In this document: piece after piece, positions 15,716 to 23,690 of the stretch | How the letters are laid out: each line of letters begins with the position of its first letter | Numbering within the stretch: the first letter of the stretch is position 1 | Assembly: GCA_023422955.1 (NCBI GenBank) | Contig: JAFAGG010000085.1 | Coordinates: forward strand, 1-40,658 | Length of the DNA stretch: 40,658 nt | Source of the DNA: Pseudomonadota bacterium | Lineage (GTDB): Bacteria; Pseudomonadota; Gammaproteobacteria; Burkholderiales; Burkholderiaceae_D | Reading direction: 5' to 3' | Position numbers and translations under genes: made by a program | The notes under the pieces: generated by a model | What the model was told of the DNA's origin: nothing | What the model saw: the letters and a program-made list of their open reading frames with translations, nothing else | Database searches by the model: none

Positions 15716-16963
15716 TCAAATCTTTCCGAAGACCAGCGTGCCATTCGTTCCGCCAAAGCCGAACGAGTTTTTCACAGCAATCTGGATAGGCATTTCCCGT
15801 GCGGTGTTTGCACAGTAATCCAAGTCGCAGGCCGGATCCTGGTTAAAGATATTGATAGTTGGCGGAGAGATTTGCTTGTGCACGGCGAGCACGGTGAATA
15901 CCGATTCCAGACCACCTGCACCACCCAGCAAGTGACCCGTCATGGACTTGGTAGAGTTCACCACGACTTTCTTGGCGTGATCACCGAGCGTACGCTTGAT
16001 CGCAACCGTTTCAGCCACGTCACCCAGCGGCGTGGAAGTGCCATGCGCATTCACGTAGTTCACTTGGTCCGCATTGACACCGGCATTGTCCATGGCCGCT
16101 TTCATGCAGCGCCCGGCGCCACTACCGTCTTCCAGAGGCGCAGTCATGTGATTGGCATCGGCGCTCATGCCAAAGCCCAGCACTTCTGCATAAATCTTCG
16201 CACCGCGCGCCTTGGCATGCTCGTACTCTTCCAGCACCATCACGCCCGCGCCTTCGCCCAGCACGAAACCGTCGCGATCCTTGTCCCAGGGACGGGATGC
16301 GGTCACGGGATCCTCGTTACGCTGAGAAAGTGCCCGCGCGGAAGCAAATCCACCCAAACCCAGGGGCGAGATCGAGGCTTCCGAGCCGCCCGCAATCATC
16401 ACGTCGGCATCGCCATACTCGATCATGCGCGCTGCCGCACCGATGCAATGCAAGCCCGTGGTACAGGCGGTGACAATCGCAAGGTTCGGACCACGCAAGC
16501 CATACTTGATGGACAGGTGACCCGAGATCATGTTGATGATCGAAGCTGGGATGAAGAAGGGGCTGATACGACGCGGACCGCGATTGGTCAGCTCGGTATG
16601 CGTGTCCTCGATCAGGGGCAAACCGCCAATGCCGGAACCGACAATGACACCGATGCGGTCTGCATTGGAGTCAGTGACTTCCAGGCCGCTATCCTGCATT
16701 GCCTGCATGCCGGCAGCCATGCCGTAATGGATGAATACATCCATATGGCGCGCTTCCTTGGCGGCGATATAGTCTTCAATTTTGAAATCCTTTACTTCCC
16801 CTGCGAAGTGGGTAGTAAAGGGCGTGGCGTCAAACTTGGTGATCGTTGCAATGCCGGAGCGGCCTGCAACGATAGCGTCCCATGCATCAGCGACAGTATT
16901 GCCGACTGGTGAAACGCATCCCAAACCCGTTACAACGACACGACGTTGACGTGAACGGCTCAA
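15716..16963 (-). CDS. fabF: 3-oxoacyl-[ACP] synthase II (TTG start)
   Basis: FabF (KAS II) elongates acyl-ACP with malonyl-ACP in type II fatty-acid synthesis and adjusts the saturated/unsaturated balance. The 415-residue thiolase-fold protein has the active-site cysteine in TACTTGLHCIG and the catalytic histidines in VNAHGTSTPLGD and KSMTGHLLGGAGG. A glycine-rich end (NSFGFGGTNGTLVF) closes it. The open frame starts at a TTG at 16978, but CAGGAG (16970-16975) is a Shine-Dalgarno placed six bases before a second TTG at 16963. That start gives SRSRQRRVVVTGLG, the normal FabF N-terminus. It follows acpP by 26 bp, the same acpP-fabF order as in E. coli. Confidence 0.95.
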   Translation of the reverse strand: MSRSRQRRVVVTGLGCVSPVGNTVADAWDAIVAGRSGIATITKFDATPFTTHFAGEVKDFKIEDYIAAKEARHMDVFIHYGMAAGMQAMQDSGLEVTDSNADRIGVIVGSGIGGLPLIEDTHTELTNRGPRRISPFFIPASIINMISGHLSIKYGLRGPNLAIVTACTTGLHCIGAAARMIEYGDADVMIAGGSEASISPLGLGGFASARALSQRNEDPVTASRPWDKDRDGFVLGEGAGVMVLEEYEHAKARGAKIYAEVLGFGMSADANHMTAPLEDGSGAGRCMKAAMDNAGVNADQVNYVNAHGTSTPLGDVAETVAIKRTLGDHAKKVVVNSTKSMTGHLLGGAGGLESVFTVLAVHKQISPPTINIFNQDPACDLDYCANTAREMPIQIAVKNSFGFGGTNGTLVFGKI

Positions 16964-16989
16964 ACAATTCTCCTGCAATCAGTCAAAAA

Positions 16990-17229
16990 TTATGCCTTGA
17001 CGTGAGCCTTGGCATAGTCAATCGCTTGTTGCACGGTCGTAATCTTTTCAGCTTCTTCGTCTGGAATTTCCATTTCGAATTCTTCTTCCAGAGCCATGAC
17101 CAGTTCAACCGTATCCAGCGAATCAGCACCCAGATCGTCTACGAAAGACGACTCGGTTTTGATATCAGCTTCTGCGACGCCCAATTGCTCAGCGACGATT
17201 TTCTTTACGCGATTTTCGATATCGGACAT
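16990..17229 (-). CDS. acpP: Acyl carrier protein
   Basis: AcpP carries growing acyl chains on a phosphopantetheine arm for fatty-acid, phospholipid and lipid A synthesis. The 79-residue acidic protein contains the modification site Ser in GADSLDTVELVMALEEEF and is nearly identical in pattern to other proteobacterial ACPs. The ATG at 17229 is preceded by GGAGG at good spacing. The open frame extends 36 codons upstream, but that part has no ACP character. The 123-bp gap to fabG contains an extended -10 element and probably a promoter of its own, in keeping with the high abundance of ACP. Confidence 0.97.
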   Translation of the reverse strand: MSDIENRVKKIVAEQLGVAEADIKTESSFVDDLGADSLDTVELVMALEEEFEMEIPDEEAEKITTVQQAIDYAKAHVKA

Positions 17230-17266
17230 CTCTTGCCTCCAATGAGTGGTTTTACAAAGTGCGCGC

Positions 17267-17275
17267 ATTTTATCA
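17267..17275 (-). promoter_or_regulatory. Candidate extended -10 promoter for acpP
   Basis: On the minus strand TGATAAAAT gives an extended -10 (TGn plus TAAAAT, one mismatch to TATAAT) about 40 bases before the acpP ATG. I see no good -35 hexamer, which extended -10 promoters can do without. Placement in the only sizeable gap inside the fab cluster supports it, but it is a pattern call only. Confidence 0.4.
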
Positions 17276-17352
17276 GGTTTGCGCACCAAAAATTCAGTTT
17301 TTGCGGCCTCTCCATAGAACGGGGAAACCGCCTTCAATATTGCCTAACTTGC

Positions 17353-18093
17353 TTAATTGAGATACATGCCGCCATTCACATGCAGCGTCGTACCCGTGAT
17401 GTAACCTGCCTGAGCAGAAGCCAGGAAGGATACCGCGGCGGCGATGTCTTCGGGGGTACCGAGACGTCCTACCGGGATTTGCTGCAGCAGCGCAGCGGTT
17501 TGCTGCTCGCTCAGCACTTTGGTCATATCGGTATCGATAAAACCAGGTGCTACGCAATTGACCGTGATGTTACGGCTGCCGATTTCACGCGCCAGTGCGC
17601 GGCTCATGCCCGCCACACCCGCCTTCGCCGCCGCATAGTTCATCTGACCGGGGTTGCCAGTCGAGCCAACTACGGATGTAATATTGATGATGCGGCCGTA
17701 ACGCGCCTTCATCATGCCGCGCAATACCGCACGCGACAAACGCCCTACCGCCGTCAGATTGGTTGCAATGACTGCATCCCACTCTTCTTCTTTCATGCGC
17801 ATCGCCAGTTGATCCTGCGTAATGCCCGCATTATTGACCAAAATGGTCAGGCCGCCAAATTCCTTCTGGATTTCGTCGATCACTGCATTGCAACGTTCCG
17901 CATCGTTCACGTTCAGCACGATGCCTTTGCCGTTTTCGCCGAGATATTCGGAAATGGCAGCGGCACCCGCTTCGCTCGTAGCGGTACCGATCACTCTGGC
18001 ACCCTGGCGCACCAGCTCCTGCGCAATGGCCTTGCCGATGCCGCGCGATGCGCCGGTCACCAGGGCCACCTGGTCCTTCAAACTAGTCGTCAT
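17353..18093 (-). CDS. fabG: 3-oxoacyl-[ACP] reductase
   Basis: FabG reduces beta-ketoacyl-ACP with NADPH in each elongation cycle. The 246-residue short-chain dehydrogenase has the cofactor motif TGASRGIG (residues 13-20) and NNAG. The catalytic Ser-Tyr-Lys set lies in the stretch from SVVGSTGNPGQMNY to AAAKAG, and the C-terminal PEDIAAAVSFLAS to GTTLHVNGGMYLN is typical. The start ATG at 18093 overlaps the fabD stop as ATGA. Gene order fabH-fabD-fabG-acpP-fabF matches the E. coli fab cluster. Confidence 0.97.
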   Translation of the reverse strand: MTTSLKDQVALVTGASRGIGKAIAQELVRQGARVIGTATSEAGAAAISEYLGENGKGIVLNVNDAERCNAVIDEIQKEFGGLTILVNNAGITQDQLAMRMKEEEWDAVIATNLTAVGRLSRAVLRGMMKARYGRIINITSVVGSTGNPGQMNYAAAKAGVAGMSRALAREIGSRNITVNCVAPGFIDTDMTKVLSEQQTAALLQQIPVGRLGTPEDIAAAVSFLASAQAGYITGTTLHVNGGMYLN

Positions 18094-19022
18094 TTCGAGA
18101 GCTCCAGCACTTTTTCCAAAGAAGCCTGGTCAACGATGGCTTCGCCGATCAGATCGCCATTGATGCGCTTGGTGAGGCCCGCCAGCACTTTGCCGGGACC
18201 GCACTCCACCACATGACTCACGCCGCCTGCGGCCATCACTTGCACCGTTTCCACCCAGCGCACCGGGCTGGCCGCCTGGCGCACCAGCGCATCCTTGATG
18301 TCGGCCGTATCGCTGACGATGGCCACATCCACGTTATTGATGACGGGAATTTTCGGCGCGGAGAAATTCACATTGGCCAGATACTCGCGCAAACGGTCCG
18401 AGGCCGGCTTCAGCAACGAAGAATGGAAAGGCGCGGATACCGGCAGCGACAAGGCGCGTTTGGCGCCCTTCGCTTTTGCCGCTTCGCAGGCGCGCTCGAT
18501 CGCAGCCTTGTGGCCGGCGATCACCACCTGCGCCGGCGCATTGAAGTTCACGGCTTCCAGCACCTCGCCGCCGGCCGCTTCAGCGCATACTGCGCGCACG
18601 TCATCGTCCGACAAACCGAGGATGGCCGCCATGCCGCCTTGCCCCACCGGAACAGCTTCCTGCATGGCCTTGGCGCGGAAGCGCACCAGCGGCACCGCAT
18701 CGCGGAAATCAATCACGCCTGCGGCGACCAGCGCGGAATATTCACCCAGGCTGTGGCCCGCCACCATGACCGGCGCAGCGCCGCCAGCCGCGATCCATGC
18801 GCGATAAAACGCAACCGCTGCGGTCAGCATCACAGGCTGGGTATTGGTGGTCAGGTCCAGGTCCTCTTTCGGACCTTCATTGATCAGCTTGCCCAGATCG
18901 AACTGCAGCGCATCCGATGCTTCTGCCACGGTTTGCGCCACTACAGGATTGTCAGCGAAGCCGTTCAGCATGCCTATGGCTTGCGAACCTTGTCCCGGAA
19001 ATACGAAAGCGAATTTAGTCAT
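18090..19022 (-). CDS. fabD: Malonyl-CoA--ACP transacylase
   Basis: FabD moves malonyl groups from CoA to ACP, supplying the extender unit for FabH and FabF. The 310-residue protein starts with FAFVFPGQGSQ, has the nucleophile Ser91 in GHSLGEYSAL, and the catalytic His in SAPFHSSLL. RFRAKAMQEAVP contains the Arg that binds the malonyl carboxylate. An upstream ATG adds ten residues, but the ATG at 19022 gives the standard N-terminus. It overlaps fabG by four bases and lies 48 bp after fabH. Confidence 0.97.
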   Translation of the reverse strand: MTKFAFVFPGQGSQAIGMLNGFADNPVVAQTVAEASDALQFDLGKLINEGPKEDLDLTTNTQPVMLTAAVAFYRAWIAAGGAAPVMVAGHSLGEYSALVAAGVIDFRDAVPLVRFRAKAMQEAVPVGQGGMAAILGLSDDDVRAVCAEAAGGEVLEAVNFNAPAQVVIAGHKAAIERACEAAKAKGAKRALSLPVSAPFHSSLLKPASDRLREYLANVNFSAPKIPVINNVDVAIVSDTADIKDALVRQAASPVRWVETVQVMAAGGVSHVVECGPGKVLAGLTKRINGDLIGEAIVDQASLEKVLELSK

Positions 19023-19070
19023 CTTGTTTTTGTATTGAGCAAAATTAGGCAAATAAATCAGGCAAATGCA

Positions 19071-20057
19071 TTACATGCGAACCAGCGCGGCAGCCCAGGT
19101 GAAACCTCCGCCCACGCCTTCCATCATCACATGCTGGCCAGGCTTGATGCGACCATCGCGCACGGCCGTATCGAGCGCCAGAGGAATCGATGCTGCGGAC
19201 GTATTGCCGTGCTGATCCACCGTCACCACCACATTGTCCATAGACAGGCCCATTTTTCTCGCGGTGCTTTGCATGATGCGAATATTGGCTTGGTGCGGAA
19301 TCAGCCAGTCGACTTGAGAGGCTTCCATGCCTGCGATTTCCAGCGCTTCGTTGGCGACCTTTTCCAGCACGGATACCGCCATCTTGTACACAGCCTGACC
19401 GTCCATGTGCATGAACGCGCTGCCTGCCACAACACCATCCTTGAAGCTGCCGGGCATGCACAGAATGTCGCCGAGATTGCCATCGGCATGCATCTTGGTT
19501 GCCAGCACGCCAGGCTCATCGGATGCGGACATCACGATAGCGCCGGCGCCATCGCCGAACAGCACGCAGGTCGTGCGATCGCTGAAGTCGACAATGCGCG
19601 AGAACACTTCCGCACCGATCACCAGCACGTTTTTGTGCATGCCGGACTTGATGAAATTGTCGGCAATCGACATCGCATAAACGAAACCGCTGCACACTGC
19701 CTGCACGTCAAAAGCCGCGCCGGTATTGGTGATGCCGAGTTTGCGCTGCACGACGCAAGCCGTGCTGGGGAAACCGCCGAAATGATCCGGGGTCGAGGTC
19801 GCTAAAATAATGAGATCGATATCGCCGGGCGCAAGCTTGGCTGCATCCAGCGCACGCTTCGCGGCTTCGGTTGCCAGATCGCTGGACATCACATCCGGCT
19901 CGGCATAATGGCGCGCAGCAATACCGCTGCGACTGACTATCCACTCATCCGACGTCTCTATGCCTTTTTCCGCCAGTTGCGCCGCCAGATCGGCATTGGT
20001 CACACGCCTGGGCGGCAGGTAGCTGCCGGTACCTATGATTTTGCTATAACGAGTCAT
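19071..20057 (-). CDS. fabH: 3-oxoacyl-[ACP] synthase III
   Basis: FabH (KAS III) starts fatty-acid synthesis by condensing acetyl-CoA with malonyl-ACP. The 328-residue protein has the full Cys-His-Asn triad: Cys122 (AVCSGFVYAM), His255 (PHQANIRI) and Asn285 (GNTSAASIPLAL). The C-terminal GGGFTWAAALVRM is the usual glycine-rich close. The ATG at 20057 overlaps the plsX stop by four bases, so plsX and fabH are translationally coupled, as in many bacteria. Confidence 0.97.
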   Translation of the reverse strand: MTRYSKIIGTGSYLPPRRVTNADLAAQLAEKGIETSDEWIVSRSGIAARHYAEPDVMSSDLATEAAKRALDAAKLAPGDIDLIILATSTPDHFGGFPSTACVVQRKLGITNTGAAFDVQAVCSGFVYAMSIADNFIKSGMHKNVLVIGAEVFSRIVDFSDRTTCVLFGDGAGAIVMSASDEPGVLATKMHADGNLGDILCMPGSFKDGVVAGSAFMHMDGQAVYKMAVSVLEKVANEALEIAGMEASQVDWLIPHQANIRIMQSTARKMGLSMDNVVVTVDQHGNTSAASIPLALDTAVRDGRIKPGQHVMMEGVGGGFTWAAALVRM

Positions 20058-21145
20058 GCTGTTTTCTGTTGATTCAATTCGGAGCCGGAAGCGGCTTCCA
20101 GGGCTGCTGCATTGGAAGAAGGCGATGGCATCAATTCTGCGATGGTAGTCGAAATGCGAGCCAGCACATCATGCTTGGCTGCCTCGTAGGCACGCTTGAT
20201 GGCCCATTCGAAGCTGTACGCATCAGCACTACCATGACTCTTGAATACCAGTCCGCGCAAACCCAGCAGACTGGCGCCATTGTAACGGGAAGGATTCAAA
20301 CGCTGCGAGATCGATTTCAGCGCGCCGCGTGCAATCAGCGCACCCATCATGTTGAGGGGACTACTTCTGAATTCGGTTTGCAGCACAGACTTCACAAAAC
20401 GTCCCAGTCCTTCGACAGCCTTGAGCGTCACATTGCCGACAAAACCATCGCAGACGACGATGTCGGTGGTGCCTTCGAAGATATCGTTGCCTTCGACATT
20501 GCCGTAAAAATTCAGCAGGCCTTTGGCATGATCCTCGCGCAGCAACTGCGCAGTCTGCTTGACCACCTCATTGCCCTTGATGTCTTCCTCGCCGACGTTC
20601 AGCAAACCGACCGTAGGCTTGGGCTTGCCTTCAACTGCGGCGACCAGGGCCGAACCCATCAGCGCAAACTGGTGCAGATGCAGCGGTTCGCAATCCACAT
20701 TCGCGCCCAGGTCCAGCATATAGGTCGGGCCATTCTTTTGATTGGGCAGGATGGTGCAGATTGCGGGGCGATCCACGCCCGCCAGCGTCTTCAATACGTA
20801 GCGGGAAACCGCCATCAGCGCGCCGGTATTTCCGGCGGATACGCAGGCTTGCGCCTGACCGTCTTTCACCAGATTGATCGCCACCCGCATCGAAGAATCC
20901 TTCTTGCGGCGCAGCGCCGTCTCCAGCGGATCATCCATGGTCACGACTTCACTCGCATGGTGAATCGTGATGCGGGAATGGTGCTCCTGCGCCAACTTGA
21001 CCAGTTCGGCACGAATGACGCTTTCCTGCCCTACCAGGACAAGTTCAGCATCGGATGCCTGACTCAGAAAAGAAAGCGCAGCAGGAACAGTCACCGACGG
21101 GCCGTGATCGCCGCCCATGCAGTCGATGGAAATTTTAATTGTCAT
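20054..21145 (-). CDS. plsX: Phosphate acyltransferase PlsX
   Basis: PlsX converts acyl-ACP and phosphate to acyl-phosphate, the donor used by PlsY in phospholipid synthesis, and so links the fab genes to membrane assembly. The 363-residue protein begins with ISIDCMGGDHGP, the family signature. It also has CVSAGNTGALMAVSRYVL, LLNVGEEDIKGNE and the VCDGFVGNVTLKAVEG stretch. The last 20 or so residues are low-complexity (PSSSNAAALEAASG). The gene is preceded by rpmF with a terminator hairpin in between and overlaps fabH. Confidence 0.96.
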   Translation of the reverse strand: MTIKISIDCMGGDHGPSVTVPAALSFLSQASDAELVLVGQESVIRAELVKLAQEHHSRITIHHASEVVTMDDPLETALRRKKDSSMRVAINLVKDGQAQACVSAGNTGALMAVSRYVLKTLAGVDRPAICTILPNQKNGPTYMLDLGANVDCEPLHLHQFALMGSALVAAVEGKPKPTVGLLNVGEEDIKGNEVVKQTAQLLREDHAKGLLNFYGNVEGNDIFEGTTDIVVCDGFVGNVTLKAVEGLGRFVKSVLQTEFRSSPLNMMGALIARGALKSISQRLNPSRYNGASLLGLRGLVFKSHGSADAYSFEWAIKRAYEAAKHDVLARISTTIAELMPSPSSNAAALEAASGSELNQQKTA

Positions 21146-21235
21146 TGCTTTGACTCAATACCTTGCTCCGGCCGCATTATGAGGCAGATTCGGCGTGATT
21201 CAAAATGACGAAGAGAGAGCATGGCTTTTATGCAC

Positions 21236-21280
21236 AAAAAAACGGCGCCAACAAGAATACACTCGTTACGCCGCTTTTTT
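21236..21280. terminator. Bidirectional terminator-like hairpin between rpmF and plsX
   Basis: A-run 21236-21242, stem CGGCG with CGCCG extended by CAAG/CTCGTT-type pairing with a small bulge, 6-base loop region, then a T-run 21275-21280. On the minus strand it lies downstream of rpmF and 91 bases before the plsX ATG. It should partly uncouple the highly expressed L32 gene from the fatty-acid genes. Confidence 0.75.
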
Positions 21281-21311
21281 AGAATGCCAATAGATGACTT
21301 GCGCGAACGAC

Positions 21312-21494
21312 TTATTCGTCGTTCTTGGTCTTGAGCACTTTACGACCACGATAAAAGCCATTGGGGCTGATATGGTGGCGCAGGTGCGTCTCACCGGTGG
21401 TCGGCTCAACAGCCAGCGGAGGCGCTACCAGGAAGTCGTGCGCACGATGCATGCCGCGCTTCGACGGGGTTTTCTTGTTTTGTTGGACTGCCAT
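21312..21494 (-). CDS. rpmF: 50S ribosomal protein L32
   Basis: L32 is a small basic protein of the large ribosomal subunit. All 60 residues are recognisable: MAVQQNKKTPSKRGMHRAHD at the N-terminus, then PTTGETHLRHHISPNGFYRG and KVLKTKND. Zinc-binding cysteines found in some L32 forms are absent, as is usual in proteobacteria. TAGGAG lies a few bases before the ATG at 21494. It follows yceD by about 105 bp and precedes plsX, the standard yceD-rpmF-plsX order. Confidence 0.98.
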   Translation of the reverse strand: MAVQQNKKTPSKRGMHRAHDFLVAPPLAVEPTTGETHLRHHISPNGFYRGRKVLKTKNDE

Positions 21495-21599
21495 GATTAC
21501 TCCTAAACCAAAATTTGCCGAATTCTAACATAATCGCTTTCCCGGATTGGGGAAAACAATACCTTGAGTTGCATTTTGAGGCCAAATATTTATTCAGCC

Positions 21600-22097
21600 T
21601 TACTTCTTCAGATTCTTCAGCACCGAAAACGGCGACTCTTTCTTTTCTTCCGTCAGTTTTTCCAGCGTAGTCTGATCTGGACAAACCTTATGCTTGGGCG
21701 AGACTGGCAAGGCAAGCAGCGCCTCGTCCTCTATCACTTGCAGCAGGTCGAATGACTGCGAGCCAACAATGACTTCCACTTCGTCGTCCGCCAGCAAGTC
21801 TTCGATTTCATCTGCACTGGCATCATCCTGCGCAAGCACCAACACGGAAGTTGAATCGATATGCTGCTCCAGCGCCTGCAGGCAACGCTGACATTTCAGC
21901 CTGAGCTGCCCCGTCACCGACAAGGTCAGTTGCGGATGGCCATACTGATCAGCCCCTCCTTGCAACGACCATTGCAAAGCACCCGATGAATCTGCAGTTT
22001 CCGCTGACAGTCGCGACAATTCAGCCACGGGCAATTCACCCTGCCGCCCTTCTTTCAGACGGCAAAATGCAAAGGCATCAATAACAAAACCGTCCAT
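21600..22097 (-). CDS. yceD: YceD/DUF177 family protein (23S rRNA accumulation)
   Basis: This is a 165-residue acidic protein of the DUF177 family. In E. coli YceD and in plants the family is linked to 23S rRNA accumulation. The conserved core is GQLRLKCQRCLQAL with Cys69 and Cys72, a probable metal or redox site, followed by the VIEDEALLALPVSPKH segment and a third cysteine (VCP). The C-terminus is lysine-rich (KESPFSVLKNLKK). It is the first gene of the rpmF-plsX-fab run, with a good sigma-70 promoter 29 bases upstream of the ATG at 22097. Confidence 0.93.
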   Translation of the reverse strand: MDGFVIDAFAFCRLKEGRQGELPVAELSRLSAETADSSGALQWSLQGGADQYGHPQLTLSVTGQLRLKCQRCLQALEQHIDSTSVLVLAQDDASADEIEDLLADDEVEVIVGSQSFDLLQVIEDEALLALPVSPKHKVCPDQTTLEKLTEEKKESPFSVLKNLKK

Positions 22098-22125
22098 AAG
22101 CCTAGCCGAACCCGGAAAACCTGCG

Positions 22126-22155
22126 ATAATAACAGAGTTTTTCCTTACCAGTCAA
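22126..22155 (-). promoter_or_regulatory. Sigma-70 promoter for yceD-rpmF
   Basis: On the minus strand TTGACT (22155-22150), an 18-base spacer and TATTAT (22131-22126) with a TGT just before it (extended -10). It matches consensus in 5 of 6 positions in each hexamer. Transcription would start near 22119, about 22 bases before the yceD ATG. Confidence 0.72.
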
Positions 22156-22188
22156 AGCCTTAGATACATTTTCCCGCCTGATTATCTG

Positions 22189-22818
22189 ATGACGTTCCTG
22201 TACGCCCCACCTTCCTCGCCGCGCCTCATCCTCGGCTCCAGCTCCACCTATCGCCAAGAATTATTAACCCGTCTGCAACTGCCCTTTGAAGTCAGCGTGC
22301 CGGCCATCGATGAGACGCCGCGAACCGGAGAAACGCCGGAGGCGACAGCCCTGCGACTGGCCCAGGAAAAAGCCATGGCGGTAGCAGCCCGGCATCCGGA
22401 ATCGCTGATCATAGGCTGCGACCAGGTAGCCACCTTGAATGGACAACAGATCGGCAAGCCCGGTTCGCATGACAAGGCGCTGCGCCAGCTGCAATTCATG
22501 CGCGGACAGCGCGTGGCCTTTCATACAGCTCTATGCTTGTTCGATGGCAGAAGCTCCCGTCCGGGACCGGAGATCCAGGTCGAGGATGTGCAAACCTTCG
22601 TTACTTTCCGCGACCTTCCGGACGAAGAACTCGATGCCTATCTGCGCCTGGAACAACCCTATGACTGCGCCGGCAGCGCCAAGAATGAAGCGCTGGGCAT
22701 TACCATTCTGGAGAAAATCGAGAGCAGCGATCCCACCGCCCTCACCGGCCTTCCGCTGATCGCCCTGACCGGCATGCTGCGGCGCGCCGGCGTTTCATTC
22801 TTCACGCGTCAAACTTAA
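22189..22818 (+). CDS. yceF: Maf-family nucleotide pyrophosphatase (YceF type, m7GTP)
   Basis: Maf proteins hydrolyse non-canonical nucleoside triphosphates. The YceF branch prefers 7-methyl-GTP, as opposed to the dTTP/UTP-specific YhdE branch. The 209-residue protein has the N-terminal LILGSSSTYRQELL substrate loop, and IDETPRTGETPEATALRLA. The catalytic Asp78 lies in the YceF-like context IGCDQVATLNGQQIGKPG; the QV after the Asp is what points to YceF rather than YhdE. It is divergent from yceD, a neighbour it also has in E. coli. It is followed by the RsmI-like gene. The ATG at 22189 lacks a strong Shine-Dalgarno. Confidence 0.93.
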   Translation: MTFLYAPPSSPRLILGSSSTYRQELLTRLQLPFEVSVPAIDETPRTGETPEATALRLAQEKAMAVAARHPESLIIGCDQVATLNGQQIGKPGSHDKALRQLQFMRGQRVAFHTALCLFDGRSSRPGPEIQVEDVQTFVTFRDLPDEELDAYLRLEQPYDCAGSAKNEALGITILEKIESSDPTALTGLPLIALTGMLRRAGVSFFTRQT

Positions 22819-22859
22819 TTAAAAGCTTCTCCATAAATCCTCCCTGCGCTCAAATCCTT

Positions 22860-23618
22860 ATGCCCGGCACGCTCTACCTTGTTCCCAATCTGCTCGCATC
22901 TCCGGAAACCTTTTCCGCAGAACTGCTGGCCCTGTCAGTGCCGGCCAGCGCACAAGGCATCACCTCCGGACTCACTTATTTCATTGCCGAGAATGCAAAA
23001 ACCACGCGCGGTTTTTTGAAAATCTTGAACGAATGCGCGCCGCTTGCGCTGCCGCTGCAGCAAATCCGCATTGCAGAGCTCAACATCAAAACTGCCGCCG
23101 CTAGCCTTCCCGCCTTGCTGGAACCGCTGGAAAACGGCATTGATGCCGGCCTGATCTCGGAAGCAGGTGTGCCAGCGATTGCCGATCCGGGCGCGGACCT
23201 GGTGCGACTTGCGCATCAGCGCGGCATCAAGGTCAGGCCCCTGGTGGGACCTTCTTCGATACTGCTGACTGCGATGGCAAGCGGATTGAATGGGCAGAGC
23301 TTCGCCTTCAATGGCTATCTGCCCATCGATGCCCAGCAGCGCGCAAGCCGTATCAAGTCGCTGGAGCAGCGTTCCAGGCAGGATGGGCAAACGCAATTAT
23401 TCATTGAAACCCCTTACCGTAATAGCGCCTTGCTGGAAGCCCTGACCGCCAGTTGCCAGCCGCAGACGCAGCTTTGCATTGCCGTCGACCTGACTCTGCC
23501 CACCGAATCCATCCGGACCCAGAGCATAGCGGCATGGAAGACGCAAATGGCGCGCGGGGAGCATCCCGACTTCCATAAAAAACCGGCCGTGTTCGCCTTT
23601 CTCGCTGCGGCGAAATAA
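22860..23618 (+). CDS. RsmI-like SAM-dependent tetrapyrrole-methylase-fold protein
   Basis: This 252-residue protein has the two-domain SAM methylase fold shared by RsmI and tetrapyrrole methylases. TLYLVPN opens it, SEAGVPAIADPGADLV is the RsmI-type SAM loop, and VGPSSILLTAMASGLNGQSFAFNGYLP and FIETPYRN follow. Unlike true RsmI (about 286 residues, which makes 2'-O-methyl-C1402 in 16S rRNA), the N-terminal region lacks the usual PIGNL and AAEDTR motifs. Here the corresponding stretch reads FIAENAKTTRGFL. It is therefore probably a paralogous branch with an unknown substrate. It lies 41 bp downstream of yceF and ends at a terminator. Confidence 0.85.
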   Translation: MPGTLYLVPNLLASPETFSAELLALSVPASAQGITSGLTYFIAENAKTTRGFLKILNECAPLALPLQQIRIAELNIKTAAASLPALLEPLENGIDAGLISEAGVPAIADPGADLVRLAHQRGIKVRPLVGPSSILLTAMASGLNGQSFAFNGYLPIDAQQRASRIKSLEQRSRQDGQTQLFIETPYRNSALLEALTASCQPQTQLCIAVDLTLPTESIRTQSIAAWKTQMARGEHPDFHKKPAVFAFLAAAK

Positions 23619-23650
23619 AAAACAGCGGCTACGCATGGCCGCTGTTTTTT
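23617..23650. terminator. Bidirectional terminator between the RsmI-like gene and sppA
   Basis: ACAGCGGC/GCCGCTGT stem (8 bp) with an 8-base loop, flanked by A6 on the left and T6 on the right, so it can end transcripts from both sides. The two flanking genes converge here; the left A-run touches the stop codon of the RsmI-like gene. Confidence 0.92.
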
Positions 23651-23690
23651 ATTTCAGGCTTGATTTTATTTCATGCCTGAACAAGAGCGA

